Origin: Nitrospirota bacterium
GTDB lineage: Bacteria > Nitrospirota > Thermodesulfovibrionia > UBA6902 > BMS3Bbin08
Reading direction: 5' to 3'
DNA: 18,287 nucleotides
Assembly (NCBI GenBank): GCA_030637135.1
Contig: DAOVVO010000011.1
Span: forward strand, 1-18,287
Shown here: positions 6,751-14,336 of the stretch, piece after piece
How the letters are laid out: every line of letters starts with the position of its first letter
Numbering within the stretch: position 1 is the first letter of the stretch
Program-made: the position numbers and the translations under genes
The notes under the pieces: generated by a model
The model's database searches: none
The model's input: the letters and a program-made list of their open reading frames with translations, nothing else
Told to the model about the DNA's origin: nothing

Positions 6751-7725
6751 TTATCTCATTGCTTCCTTAACAGCCCTGGAAATCTTTTCCTTTATCTGTG
6801 AGAGAGAACCGTTTAATCGACACCCTGCAGCGTTGGCGTGTCCTCCGCCTCCGAAGGTTCTCGCAATTTTTTCCACATCTACTGTCCCCTTTGAACGTAA
6901 GCTTATTTTATATAAATTTTTTCCATCTTCCCTGAACAGCGCAGCAACCTCCACTCCCTTAATCGCCCTCGGGGTATCCACGAAGTTATCGGTGTCTTCG
7001 ACAGAAGATTTCGTTTTTTTAAACATATCACGGGTCACGGTAATCCATGCTATGTTATCTTTCTTTTCAAGAGTGGCTAAGCTCAGAGCTAAAAGCTTTA
7101 AACGTTTCAAGGGAAAGTTTTCGTATACTTCTTTTGTTACTTCCCAGGGGTTTGCCCCGGCTTCAATGAGGTGCGAGGCAATTTTCAGTGTTTCAGGGTT
7201 TGTGTTGGAATACCTGAAGCCGCCTGTATCGGTATAAATAGCTGCGTATAGATTTACCGCCATGTCCCTGTCGATGGGAATTTCAAGTGAACGAAGGAGT
7301 TTGTAAATGAGTTCTCCTGTTGCTGATGCCTTCGGATCAATCAAGCTGAGTCCGGGGTGAATGTAAGGTTTACTGCCTGTAACTGCCGATAAGGGTACAT
7401 GGTGGTCAATAATAACAGAGGTTTTTGCTCTGAGGTTTTTTAGCCCTGTTCTCTCAAACGTTGCGCAGTCTACCACAAAGAGAACATCGAACTCACGGGA
7501 AGGAATCTCATGGCTGACCATATTTAAATGAGGTAAAAACTTTAAAATATCGGGCACAGGATCCCTGTTGAGGATGTATACGGATTTGCCTATTTTTTTG
7601 AGACCGAGTGCAAGGGCAATACATGATCCGATTGCATCTCCTTCTGGATTTATATGGCTTATAATGAGAAAGTTTTTGTTTTCGTTTATTACGTTCAGAA
7701 GTTTAGGTGAGATTTTCATCGTCAT
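6751..7725 (-). CDS. nrnA: DHH/DHHA1 phosphoesterase, NrnA-like oligoribonuclease / pAp phosphatase
   Basis: This 324-residue protein has the DHH-family metal site in order: SHINPEGDAIGS (23-34, Asp30), VVDCA with Asp86, IDHH (106-109), then TDTGGFRYSNT (165-174) and the DHHA1 substrate-binding motif GGGGHANAAG (292-301). NrnA proteins trim 2-5-nucleotide RNAs from the 3' or 5' end and often dephosphorylate 3'-phosphoadenosine 5'-phosphate. They commonly lie beside rbfA and truB in operons like this one. The ATG at 7725 overlaps the end of rbfA by 23 bases; ATG at 7719 is an alternative. No ribosome site precedes either (the upstream bases are pyrimidine-rich), so translation is probably coupled to rbfA. 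Which of the two known activities dominates cannot be read from sequence. Confidence 0.93.
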   Translation of the reverse strand: MTMKISPKLLNVINENKNFLIISHINPEGDAIGSCIALALGLKKIGKSVYILNRDPVPDILKFLPHLNMVSHEIPSREFDVLFVVDCATFERTGLKNLRAKTSVIIDHHVPLSAVTGSKPYIHPGLSLIDPKASATGELIYKLLRSLEIPIDRDMAVNLYAAIYTDTGGFRYSNTNPETLKIASHLIEAGANPWEVTKEVYENFPLKRLKLLALSLATLEKKDNIAWITVTRDMFKKTKSSVEDTDNFVDTPRAIKGVEVAALFREDGKNLYKISLRSKGTVDVEKIARTFGGGGHANAAGCRLNGSLSQIKEKISRAVKEAMR

Positions 7726-8080
7726 GAGAAGGAGGGGTTGATGATTTAATATTATTGAGCATCTTGTTTATCTTTGCACTGTATTCTATTGACGCATCTA
7801 ATTTAAACACAAGTTCAGGAATAAATTTTATTTTAACTCTTTGAGCCAGCTCGCTTCTTATAAAACGCGCTGATGATATGAGTATCTTAAGTGATTCATC
7901 CTTCTTTGCATCCTCTAAAACACTCACAAATATTTTTGCATGCCTCAGGTCATTGCTTACCCGTGTCTCGGTAACAGTGATAAATCCAAGCCGGGGATCC
8001 TTAAGCCTGTGCATTATAATATCAGCGACTTCCTCTTTTATTAAGTCGCTCACTCTTATTGAACGTTTATAGGGATGCAT
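7703..8080 (-). CDS. rbfA: 30S ribosome-binding factor RbfA
   Basis: RbfA is a KH-fold protein that binds the immature 30S subunit near 16S rRNA helix 1 and supports late maturation and cold adaptation. The 125-residue sequence shows the family pattern: RVSDLIKEEVADII (9-22), DPRLGFITVTETRVSNDLRHAKIFVSV (28-54) and the C-terminal FIPELVFKLDASIEYSAKINKML. A moderate AAGAG ribosome site lies a few bases before the ATG. Its stop region overlaps the start of nrnA, and DUF503 lies 119 bases upstream in the same direction. The position between infB-DUF503 and the DHH phosphoesterase/truB is the classic arrangement of this operon. Confidence 0.95.
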   Translation of the reverse strand: MHPYKRSIRVSDLIKEEVADIIMHRLKDPRLGFITVTETRVSNDLRHAKIFVSVLEDAKKDESLKILISSARFIRSELAQRVKIKFIPELVFKLDASIEYSAKINKMLNNIKSSTPPSHDDENLT

Positions 8081-8199
8081 AAGTCTCTTAAAATATTCAA
8101 AATATCAGGTTTCATATATCAAAATTGTTGAAGTAATATAATAAGTTAGACTGCACACATAAAAAAACATTAATTTAAATCTTTTATGTTTAATTTTTA

Positions 8200-8481
8200 T
8201 TATAGCATTTCCATTCTTGAATCAAGTAGTTCTGCAGAATGAGTCTTGAGAACGATACCCATGACACCATTAAGAATTTGGTTTACCATTTTTGTTTCAT
8301 TTGCAACACAGGCGACACCGAGAATGCTCCGCTGCCAGAGATCATTTGCATCCACTTCTGCAATAGAAACATTGAATTTGTTTTTAATTCTGTCTTTGAG
8401 ACTTTTTATTATGATACGTTTTTCTTTTAAGGACTGTGCTTCAGAAAGATATAATTCTAAAGTGAGAAGACCGACTATCAT
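8200..8481 (-). CDS. DUF503 (YlxP-like) protein
   Basis: This 93-residue protein matches the DUF503/YlxP family: IVGLLTLELYLSEAQSLKEKR at the N-terminus, followed by a helix with RIKNKFNVSIAEVDANDLWQRSILGVACVAN and a final helix. The family is a small ferredoxin-like fold encoded in many bacteria between infB and rbfA, as here; a ribosome-maturation role has been suggested, but I cannot confirm it from sequence. The ATG has no recognisable ribosome site. A TTGACA box on the minus strand at 8521-8516 ends 34 bases before the ATG, so the gene may have its own internal promoter with a very short leader in addition to read-through from infB. Confidence 0.9.
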   Translation of the reverse strand: MIVGLLTLELYLSEAQSLKEKRIIIKSLKDRIKNKFNVSIAEVDANDLWQRSILGVACVANETKMVNQILNGVMGIVLKTHSAELLDSRMEML

Positions 8482-8515
8482 ATTTTAAAATATAATTTTA
8501 AATCCAAAACACGTA

Positions 8516-8585
8516 TGTCAAAATATTCCCGATTATTTAAAATCACGATAACCACATCCTGTCCTGAATAAGAGGGACCTCTTAT
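8516..8585 (-). promoter_or_regulatory. Possible internal promoter and palindrome between infB and DUF503
   Basis: Reading leftward, a perfect palindrome ATAAGAGG-GA-CCTCTTAT (8568-8585, 8-base arms, 2-base centre) is followed 46 bases later by TTGACA at 8521-8516. A TAAAAT lies 15 bases on and an ATTATA 19 bases on, neither at the ideal 17-base spacing. The palindrome could be an operator, or a 7-base-pair RNA hairpin in the infB-DUF503 spacer. No T-run follows it, so it is not an intrinsic terminator. Confidence 0.35.
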
Positions 8586-8715
8586 CCAATGTTCAAACAT
8601 AAATAATTTTTTATTGAATATTATTTGACTCTCAATGCTTGTGAGTTGGATGTAAACATTGTGATATTGTTAGTGTGAAGAGTTTACTATGAAATGTTTG
8701 AATATATTCAGGTTT

Positions 8716-11103
8716 TTATTCAAACTTGGCTGCTACTTCTTCTTTGATGTAATCTTCCAGAATATCTCCAACCTTGATGTCGTTAAAATTTTCTATCATT
8801 ATACCGCACTCATACCCAGACTGAACTTCCCTTACATCATCTTTAAATCTTTTGAGTGTATTTATTTTGCCATCGTATATAACAATACTGTCTCTTATAA
8901 CTCTGATCCCTGAGCTTGTCCGCGTTATTGTTCCGTCAAGGACATAACATCCCGCGACCGTTCCTAACTTTGATATGGTGAAGGTCTTTCTTACCTCAGC
9001 TCTTCCAAGGATTTTCTCAGTGATGGTCGGCTTGAGAAGTCCTTCCAGTGCTTTTTTAACATCCTCGATGGCTTCATAAATGACACTGTAAAGCCGTATA
9101 TCCACACCCTCTTTTTCTGCGATAATCTGTGCCTTTGTCTCAGGTCTGATATTAAACCCTATAATAATGGCATTGGATGCAGAGGCGAGCATAACATCAG
9201 ATTCATTTATTCCACCTACGCCGGTATGAATTGCTCTTAATTTAACTTCCGGGTGGGTGAGGTTTTCAAGGGCATCTTTAACAGCCTCCACAGAGCCCTG
9301 GACATCTGCCTTTATAATAATATTGAGCTCCTTTATGTCGCCTTCTTTTATTTTGCTGTGTAGATCGTCAAGGCTGAGTTTCCTCATTTTTAAAACCTCG
9401 GCAGATTTCTGTTTTTGAAGTCTGTTCATGGCAATCTGTCTTGCCTTTCTCTCATCATCAACAATCACAAAAATATCACCTGCCTTGGGAACATCAGGAA
9501 ATCCAATTACTTCAACAGGGGTTGAAGGTCCGCATTGTTCAATCCTGCGACTGTTGTCATCTATAAGAGCACGGATTTTGCCAGCGAGTGTGCCTGCTAT
9601 AAAGGCATTTCCCACCTTAAGTGAACCGGCATTAACGAGAACTGTTGCGACAGGACCTCTGCCTTTGTCGAGCCTTGACTCAATTATTGTTCCCTTGGCC
9701 AATCTATCGTAGTTAGCTTTTAGTTCCATAACTTCTGCTTGGAGCAAAATCATTTCAAGGAGATTTCCTATCCCTTTTTTTGCCTTTGCCGAGACTTCAA
9801 CAAAAATATTATGTCCACCCCAATCTTCTGGTACCACATTGTATTTAGAGAGTTCGTTCTTTACTTTTGTTACATTTGCATCGGGTTTATCAATCTTGTT
9901 AATAGCCACTAGTATCGGAACATGAGCAGCCCTTGCATGATCAATAGCTTCAATGGTCTGGGGCATAACACCGTCATCAGCTGCCACAACGAGAACAACG
10001 ATATCAGTGACCTTTGCACCCCTTGCCCGCATTATTGTAAATGCCTCGTGGCCAGGGGTATCCAGAAAAACAATCTCTTTGTCCTTTAATGTGACCTTAT
10101 ATGCGCCGATGTGCTGTGTTATCCCCCCTGCTTCCGTTTCAGTTACTTTTGTTTTTCTTATCGCGTCAAGGAGGGTCGTTTTTCCATGATCTACATGCCC
10201 CATTATGGTCACAATCGGGGGTCTCGGACGAAGTTTAGAAGCATCAACTTCTTGTTCTTCTAGGATAGGTTCTTCGCTTTCAACGGGTGTGAGCTCAATC
10301 TTTAAACCAAAAGCTTCTGCAACAATCTGGGATGCATCATTATCAACAGGCTGATTTATGGTCGGCATATAACCGAGTTCCATAAATTTTTTTATAACTT
10401 CAGGAAGTTTCTGCCCTATAAGTTCAGCGAATTCTTTTACAGTTGTACCCTCCTGGAATTTCAATACACGTTTTCGTGGTTGTGTGGGAAGTGGTACTTC
10501 CTTGGTTTCAGTTTTCTGCACATGGGTTTTTTTCTTTTCATATTTTTTATGAAATGGTTTAAAACCATGCCATTTTTTTACTATATCAACTCTCTTTATC
10601 GTATCAAATGCCCGTTGCATTCCGGGTTTTGCCTTAAATTTTGTTGCCCTGTCTAAATCGATTTCTTTTTTGAACCTGTCAGGAACTTTGATTTCCTCTT
10701 CTTCGGCTTCTTCAACAGGGGGCACATGCTTTTCTTCTGGTGGATGTTCGATCAGTGGTTTAGGAGTGGGTAAGCTCTTTTTTATTTTTTCCTTTTCAAC
10801 CTCTTTCTCTATTTCTTTATCAACTTTTTCTTCTGGTTCAACAATTTTTTTCGGTTTTCTTTGAGCTGGCTTTTTGACTGTTTTTGCCTTGGTAACACGG
10901 GTAGTTTTGGTTTTTTCCTTTGTTTTTTGTACAACGGTTTTTTTCGGTTTAGGAGCTTTTTTCAGGAGTTTGTTTGCTATTTTTTCTTCCACACTTGAAG
11001 CATGACTCTTTGCCTGAGAGCCGAGTTCTGCAAGTTTAGAAAGCGCTTCTTTACTGGTAATATTGAGCTTTTTAGCTAATTCATGAACCCTTATTTTTCC
11101 CAT
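8716..11103 (-). CDS. infB: Translation initiation factor IF-2
   Basis: IF-2 is the GTPase that brings initiator fMet-tRNA to the 30S subunit and promotes subunit joining. This 795-residue copy starts with an IF2_N helix bundle (IRVHELAKKLNITSKEAL, 4-21), then a long Lys/Glu/Pro-rich low-complexity linker (about 45-210). A second IF2_N-like segment follows (TVKEFAELIGQKLPEVIKKF, 221-240). The GTPase motifs are G1 GHVDHGKT (302-309), G3 DTPGHEAF (348-355) and G4 NKID (402-405). Domain II/III and the fMet-tRNA-binding C-terminal domain follow, including RAEVRKTF and SGYECGIMIENFNDIKVGD. The length is in the normal range. AAGGGG lies upstream of the ATG as a rather distant ribosome site. Unusually, nusA is not upstream: the gene begins its operon and faces rpmB divergently. 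Confidence 0.98.
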   Translation of the reverse strand: MGKIRVHELAKKLNITSKEALSKLAELGSQAKSHASSVEEKIANKLLKKAPKPKKTVVQKTKEKTKTTRVTKAKTVKKPAQRKPKKIVEPEEKVDKEIEKEVEKEKIKKSLPTPKPLIEHPPEEKHVPPVEEAEEEEIKVPDRFKKEIDLDRATKFKAKPGMQRAFDTIKRVDIVKKWHGFKPFHKKYEKKKTHVQKTETKEVPLPTQPRKRVLKFQEGTTVKEFAELIGQKLPEVIKKFMELGYMPTINQPVDNDASQIVAEAFGLKIELTPVESEEPILEEQEVDASKLRPRPPIVTIMGHVDHGKTTLLDAIRKTKVTETEAGGITQHIGAYKVTLKDKEIVFLDTPGHEAFTIMRARGAKVTDIVVLVVAADDGVMPQTIEAIDHARAAHVPILVAINKIDKPDANVTKVKNELSKYNVVPEDWGGHNIFVEVSAKAKKGIGNLLEMILLQAEVMELKANYDRLAKGTIIESRLDKGRGPVATVLVNAGSLKVGNAFIAGTLAGKIRALIDDNSRRIEQCGPSTPVEVIGFPDVPKAGDIFVIVDDERKARQIAMNRLQKQKSAEVLKMRKLSLDDLHSKIKEGDIKELNIIIKADVQGSVEAVKDALENLTHPEVKLRAIHTGVGGINESDVMLASASNAIIIGFNIRPETKAQIIAEKEGVDIRLYSVIYEAIEDVKKALEGLLKPTITEKILGRAEVRKTFTISKLGTVAGCYVLDGTITRTSSGIRVIRDSIVIYDGKINTLKRFKDDVREVQSGYECGIMIENFNDIKVGDILEDYIKEEVAAKFE

Positions 11104-11258
11104 TTATATGTTACTTTCCCCTTATATTCTCTGAATTTTTAGAGTTGTAAGATTATTTCTTAAAATGTTATCATAAAAATTACTTTTATTGCAATCTTCA
11201 GAGGTTTAAAATTATTTAAAATCAATATATTTATTGAATATGAGGAGGTATATTACAG
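11104..11258. promoter_or_regulatory. Divergent promoter region for infB and rpmB
   Basis: This 155-base AT-rich spacer separates two divergent ribosome-related genes and must contain promoters for both. A self-complementary TTGCAA at 11189-11194 could serve as a -35 box in either direction. Rightward, a weak TTATTT lies 17 bases on (11212-11217); leftward, TAACAT lies 18 bases on. Both -10 matches are poor. A strong GAGGAGG ribosome site for rpmB lies at the right end. Promoter placement is tentative. Confidence 0.35.
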
Positions 11259-11450
11259 ATGGCTGTCTGTTCTGTTTGCGGAAAGAAAAAAATATCAGGG
11301 AACAACGTAAGTCATGCAAATAATAGAACAAAACGCGTGTTTGCCCCTAACCTTCAAAAGGTAAGGATTTTCACTGCTCATGGCGGGGTCAAGCGAGTAC
11401 ATGTATGTACACGCTGCCTGCGATCAGGATTGGTAAAAAAAGCGGTATAA
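11259..11450 (+). CDS. rpmB: 50S ribosomal protein L28 (zinc-binding type)
   Basis: This 63-residue basic protein is bacterial L28, part of the large subunit near the E site. It carries the family signature CSVCGKK...GNNVSHANNRTKRVFAPNLQKVR, followed by VHVCTRCLRSG. Two CxxC pairs (C4/C7 and C50/C53) mark the zinc-binding (C+) form; many bacteria carry a zinc-free paralog instead, which is used under zinc limitation. The ATG is preceded by a strong GAGGAGG site. It is divergent from infB and followed after 71 bases by the DUF721 gene. Confidence 0.97.
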   Translation: MAVCSVCGKKKISGNNVSHANNRTKRVFAPNLQKVRIFTAHGGVKRVHVCTRCLRSGLVKKAV

Positions 11451-11521
11451 TGCATAAGGCACTATAACACGTAATATCATCGGTTGTTACAGGGTGCTGG
11501 TATAAGGTAACAGTTAAACGT

Positions 11522-11980
11522 ATGCAGCGTGTTGGCAGTATCCTCAAAAGGTTTATTGGCGATTACGGTTTAGAGACAGGACCGGCCCTCACCAGGATAA
11601 AAAAACAGTGGACACAGCTCGCTGGACAAACGCTTGCATCACACACCTTCCCTGATGTCATTAAAGGCAGGACAATTTTTATTACTGTTGAAACCCCCCA
11701 GTGGATGCACCACCTGAGTTTTTACAGGCAGGAAATTGTGGAGAAACTCAAACCATATAAGATTGATGAGGTAAGATTCAGGCTCGGAAAACTGCCTGAA
11801 ACCCCAGGATATAAAATAACAGCTCATGATATGTACACGCTGTCTGACGAAGACGCCACGTACGTAGAAGATACTATCAAAAGTTTAAAAAATGCAGAAC
11901 TGAAAGAAAAATTCAGACTTCTGCTTACACATGCATTAAGGCGTAAAAAAAAAATAAAAGACATTTTTTCTGAGACCTAA
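11522..11980 (+). CDS. DUF721 / DciA-like protein
   Basis: This 152-residue protein fits DUF721: an N-terminal helix (VGSILKRFIGDY, 4-15), IKKQWTQLAGQTLASHTFPDVIKGRTIFITVETPQWMHHL in the middle (26-65) with its conserved W-x-x-L-A-G and the typical strand-turn-strand, then a FRLGKLP segment. DUF721 includes DciA, the ancestral loader of the DnaB helicase in bacteria lacking DnaC/DnaI. That role is known for DciA orthologs and is only an inference here, because many genomes carry several DUF721 proteins. The C-terminal 50 residues are a charged helical tail ending in a Lys-rich segment. Only a weak AAGG-type ribosome site is present. It follows rpmB by 71 bases and may be co-transcribed with it. 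Confidence 0.8.
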   Translation: MQRVGSILKRFIGDYGLETGPALTRIKKQWTQLAGQTLASHTFPDVIKGRTIFITVETPQWMHHLSFYRQEIVEKLKPYKIDEVRFRLGKLPETPGYKITAHDMYTLSDEDATYVEDTIKSLKNAELKEKFRLLLTHALRRKKKIKDIFSET

Positions 11981-12433
11981 CATTTAAGAAGTACCGTAAA
12001 AATTCAGCAAAATCCACTCTGTGTGTCCAGGAGAAAGAGCACATCACGCGTCCCACAATTCAAATAAATCATAATGACCCAATCATGCCGGTACGTCGAG
12101 ACGAGCCATACCGGTTGATATTCGGTAACGAGTCCCGGCACGAGTTGTATGAACGTATCAGACGTACAGAAACTCCGGGAGTTGATTCCGACCATGATAA
12201 AACTCTTTTAGTTTTAAAAATGTGGACGTTATGCCCTTTAGAGATTATAAATCTGTTGCTGAGTGCTTCGATTCGTACGTATGGTGACGTATTTTAAACA
12301 ATGTTATCACCACTTCTGCTCACTCAGCACTAAGTCCTGAGCGAAAAAAATTTGTCACCGAATTTATGTGTCGAACGACTTAGCAAATGGAATTTGTTTT
12401 TTCTTTAGGATAGAGTTTTTTAGCGGTGTTATG
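11981..12433. other. 453-base gap without a convincing gene, between DUF721 gene and clpX
   Basis: The two flanking genes converge here. The longest frame (12085-12297, plus) lacks a ribosome site and any recognisable motif, and I do not call it. Structures seen: CCGGTA (12088-12093) pairs with TACCGG (12109-12114) around an inner CGTC-GA-GACG, and GCTGAGTG (12258-12265) pairs with CACTCAGC (12321-12328) around a nested GGTGA/TCACC. For clpX, a weak ATTTG/CAAAT stem followed by a T7 run on the minus strand (about 12390 down to 12344) is the only terminator-like feature. The part at 12085-12180 is noticeably richer in GC than its surroundings and could be a relic of something no longer readable. 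Confidence 0.5.
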
Positions 12434-13687
12434 TTAGGCAGATTCGACGTGTTTTTTGTAGGTGAGGATGGGTTTTTCTTTTTTTGTGATTGCCTCATCG
12501 GTTATAAGGCATTCTTTTATATCGCTCTGAGATGGGATATCAAACATTACATCAAGCATTACCTCTTCAATAATAGCCTTCAGTCCCCGTGCGCCGGTTT
12601 TACGTTTTATGGCTTCATGTGATATAGAAGAGATGGCTTTATTCGTGAATTTGAGCGTGACGTTATTAAAGGAGAGCAACTTCTGGTACTGTTTTATTAG
12701 TGAGTTCTTGGGTTCAATGAGAATTTTTATGAGTGCTGCTTCGTCAAGTTCGTTTAACGTTGCTGTAATCGGGTGTCTCCCCACAAATTCCGGTATAAGT
12801 CCATATTTAATCAAATCCTGAGGTTCAATGTCCTTAAGGATGTCCCCTATTTTCTTCTCTTTTGTGCTTTTCAATTCAGAATGAAAACCGACTATTTTTT
12901 TACCTGTCCTTTGTTCGATAATTTCATCAAGCCCTACAAATGCACCCCCACAGATAAACAAAATATTTGTTGTATTTACCTGAATAAATTCCTGCTGCGG
13001 GTGTTTTCGCCCTCCCTGAGGCGGTACGTTTGCAATGGTTCCTTCAATAATCTTTAAAAGCGCCTGTTGAACTCCTTCGCCTGAAACGTCTCTTGTTATG
13101 GAGGGGTTATCACTCTTACGGCTGATTTTATCTATCTCGTCGATATAGATGATTCCTCGCTGTGCTTTTTCAACGTCATAATCCGCTTTTTGAAGGAGTT
13201 TCAGTATTATATTTTCTACGTCTTCACCTACATACCCTGCCTCAGTGAGTGTTGTGGCATCAGCAATGGTAAAGGGAACATCAAGGAGCCTTGCAAGGGT
13301 CTGAGCCATCAGGGTTTTGCCTGTTCCGGTTGAACCTATAAGCAGGATATTGCTCTTTTGTAGTTCAACATCAGAGTCCAGGGGATTGTTTATCCTCTTG
13401 TAATGGTTATGTACTGCAACCGAAATAATCTTCTTGGCCTTTTCCTGATTTATTACGTAATTATCAAGATAACTTTTGATTTCTTTCGGAGCAGGAAGCT
13501 TTGTTGAAACAGAGATATCAAAAGAAGAATCGATTTCTTCTGCAATAATTTCGTTACACAACCCGACACATTCATCGCATATGAATACCGTAGGTCCTGC
13601 AATGAGTTTCCTGACCTCATCCTGCCCCCTGCCGCAGAAAGAACATCTTAATGAGTCATCATGTTTTTTAATTTTGTTTCCTTCCAT
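12434..13687 (-). CDS. clpX: ATP-dependent Clp protease ATP-binding subunit ClpX
   Basis: ClpX is the AAA+ unfoldase that recognises tagged substrates and threads them into ClpP. The 417-residue protein has the N-terminal zinc-binding domain (C15, C18, C37, C40), Walker A GSTGTGKT (118-125), pore loop GYVGED (151-156), Walker B IIYIDEID (179-186), RDVSGEGVQQALLKI (199-213), the VGF loop after RTGKKI that docks ClpP, and sensor 2 in KRKTGARGLKAI near the C-terminus. The length matches the family. GGGAG lies a few bases before the ATG. The start is 13 bases after the clpP stop, so the two are certainly co-transcribed, following tig. Confidence 0.98.
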   Translation of the reverse strand: MEGNKIKKHDDSLRCSFCGRGQDEVRKLIAGPTVFICDECVGLCNEIIAEEIDSSFDISVSTKLPAPKEIKSYLDNYVINQEKAKKIISVAVHNHYKRINNPLDSDVELQKSNILLIGSTGTGKTLMAQTLARLLDVPFTIADATTLTEAGYVGEDVENIILKLLQKADYDVEKAQRGIIYIDEIDKISRKSDNPSITRDVSGEGVQQALLKIIEGTIANVPPQGGRKHPQQEFIQVNTTNILFICGGAFVGLDEIIEQRTGKKIVGFHSELKSTKEKKIGDILKDIEPQDLIKYGLIPEFVGRHPITATLNELDEAALIKILIEPKNSLIKQYQKLLSFNNVTLKFTNKAISSISHEAIKRKTGARGLKAIIEEVMLDVMFDIPSQSDIKECLITDEAITKKEKPILTYKKHVESA

Positions 13688-13700
13688 TAATTTCTCCCAA

Positions 13701-14291
13701 TTATTTACTACCAGCTGAAGCTATAACATCGTCAACAATGCCGTATTCTTTTGCTTCCTGACCGGACATAAAATAGTCTCTTTCTGTGTCTATATGTATT
13801 TTCTCAAGAGGCTGACCGGTATGTTCTGCGAGTATATTATTTAATGTATCCTTCAATTTCAGAATCTCTTTGGCATGTATTTCAACATCAGTTGCCTGCC
13901 CGTAAAACCCGCCTATTGGCTGATGTATCATTATACGGGAATGGGGGAGAGCAAAACGCTTCCCTTTTGCACCGGTAGCAAGGAGTAGTGCGCCCATGCT
14001 GGTGGCCTGCCCAATACAGTATGTAGCAATATCAGGCTTTACATATTGCATTGTATCAAAAATAGCAAGACCTGAAGAAACCTCCCCGCCCGGTGTATTA
14101 ATATATACATGTATGTCCTTGTCAGGGTCCTCAGTCTGAAGAAAAAGAAGCTGGGCTATAACCGTATTAGCGACAATATCATCTATTGGTGAGCCAATGA
14201 AGACAATCCTGTCTTTTAAAAGGCGTGAATATATGTCATATGCCCGTTCTGTTTTCCCTGTCTGTTCGATTACTATCGGTATTAAGCTCAT
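13701..14291 (-). CDS. clpP: ATP-dependent Clp protease proteolytic subunit ClpP
   Basis: ClpP is the serine peptidase that assembles into a double heptamer and degrades substrates delivered by ClpX. The triad is visible in this 196-residue protein: S98 in GQATSMGA, H123 in RIMIHQP and D172 in DTERDYF. INTPGGEVSSGLAIFDTM (64-81) forms the substrate-binding strand region, and the N-terminus (LIPIVIEQTGKTERAYDIYSRLL) includes the expected short processed segment. A strong GAGGGAGAGG site precedes the ATG. It lies between tig (45 bases upstream) and clpX in the standard tig-clpP-clpX order. Confidence 0.98.
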   Translation of the reverse strand: MSLIPIVIEQTGKTERAYDIYSRLLKDRIVFIGSPIDDIVANTVIAQLLFLQTEDPDKDIHVYINTPGGEVSSGLAIFDTMQYVKPDIATYCIGQATSMGALLLATGAKGKRFALPHSRIMIHQPIGGFYGQATDVEIHAKEILKLKDTLNNILAEHTGQPLEKIHIDTERDYFMSGQEAKEYGIVDDVIASAGSK

Positions 14292-14336
14292 TTCCTCTCC
14301 CTCGGTCTTTTAATGTTTATATCTTAACCATACAAG

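Noticed and set aside
8696..8725. GTTTGAAT/ATTCAAAC inverted repeat over the infB stop as a terminator
   Set aside because: The arms are AT-rich with a 14-base loop and no T-run follows in the direction of transcription.
11485..11512. TGTTAC/GTAACA inverted repeat between rpmB and the DUF721 gene
   Set aside because: Only six base pairs, no T-run, and a 16-base loop; chance is a sufficient explanation.
12085..12297. 70-residue open frame on the plus strand
   Set aside because: No ribosome site and no recognisable motif; the GC-rich first half looks more like structured non-coding DNA than coding sequence.
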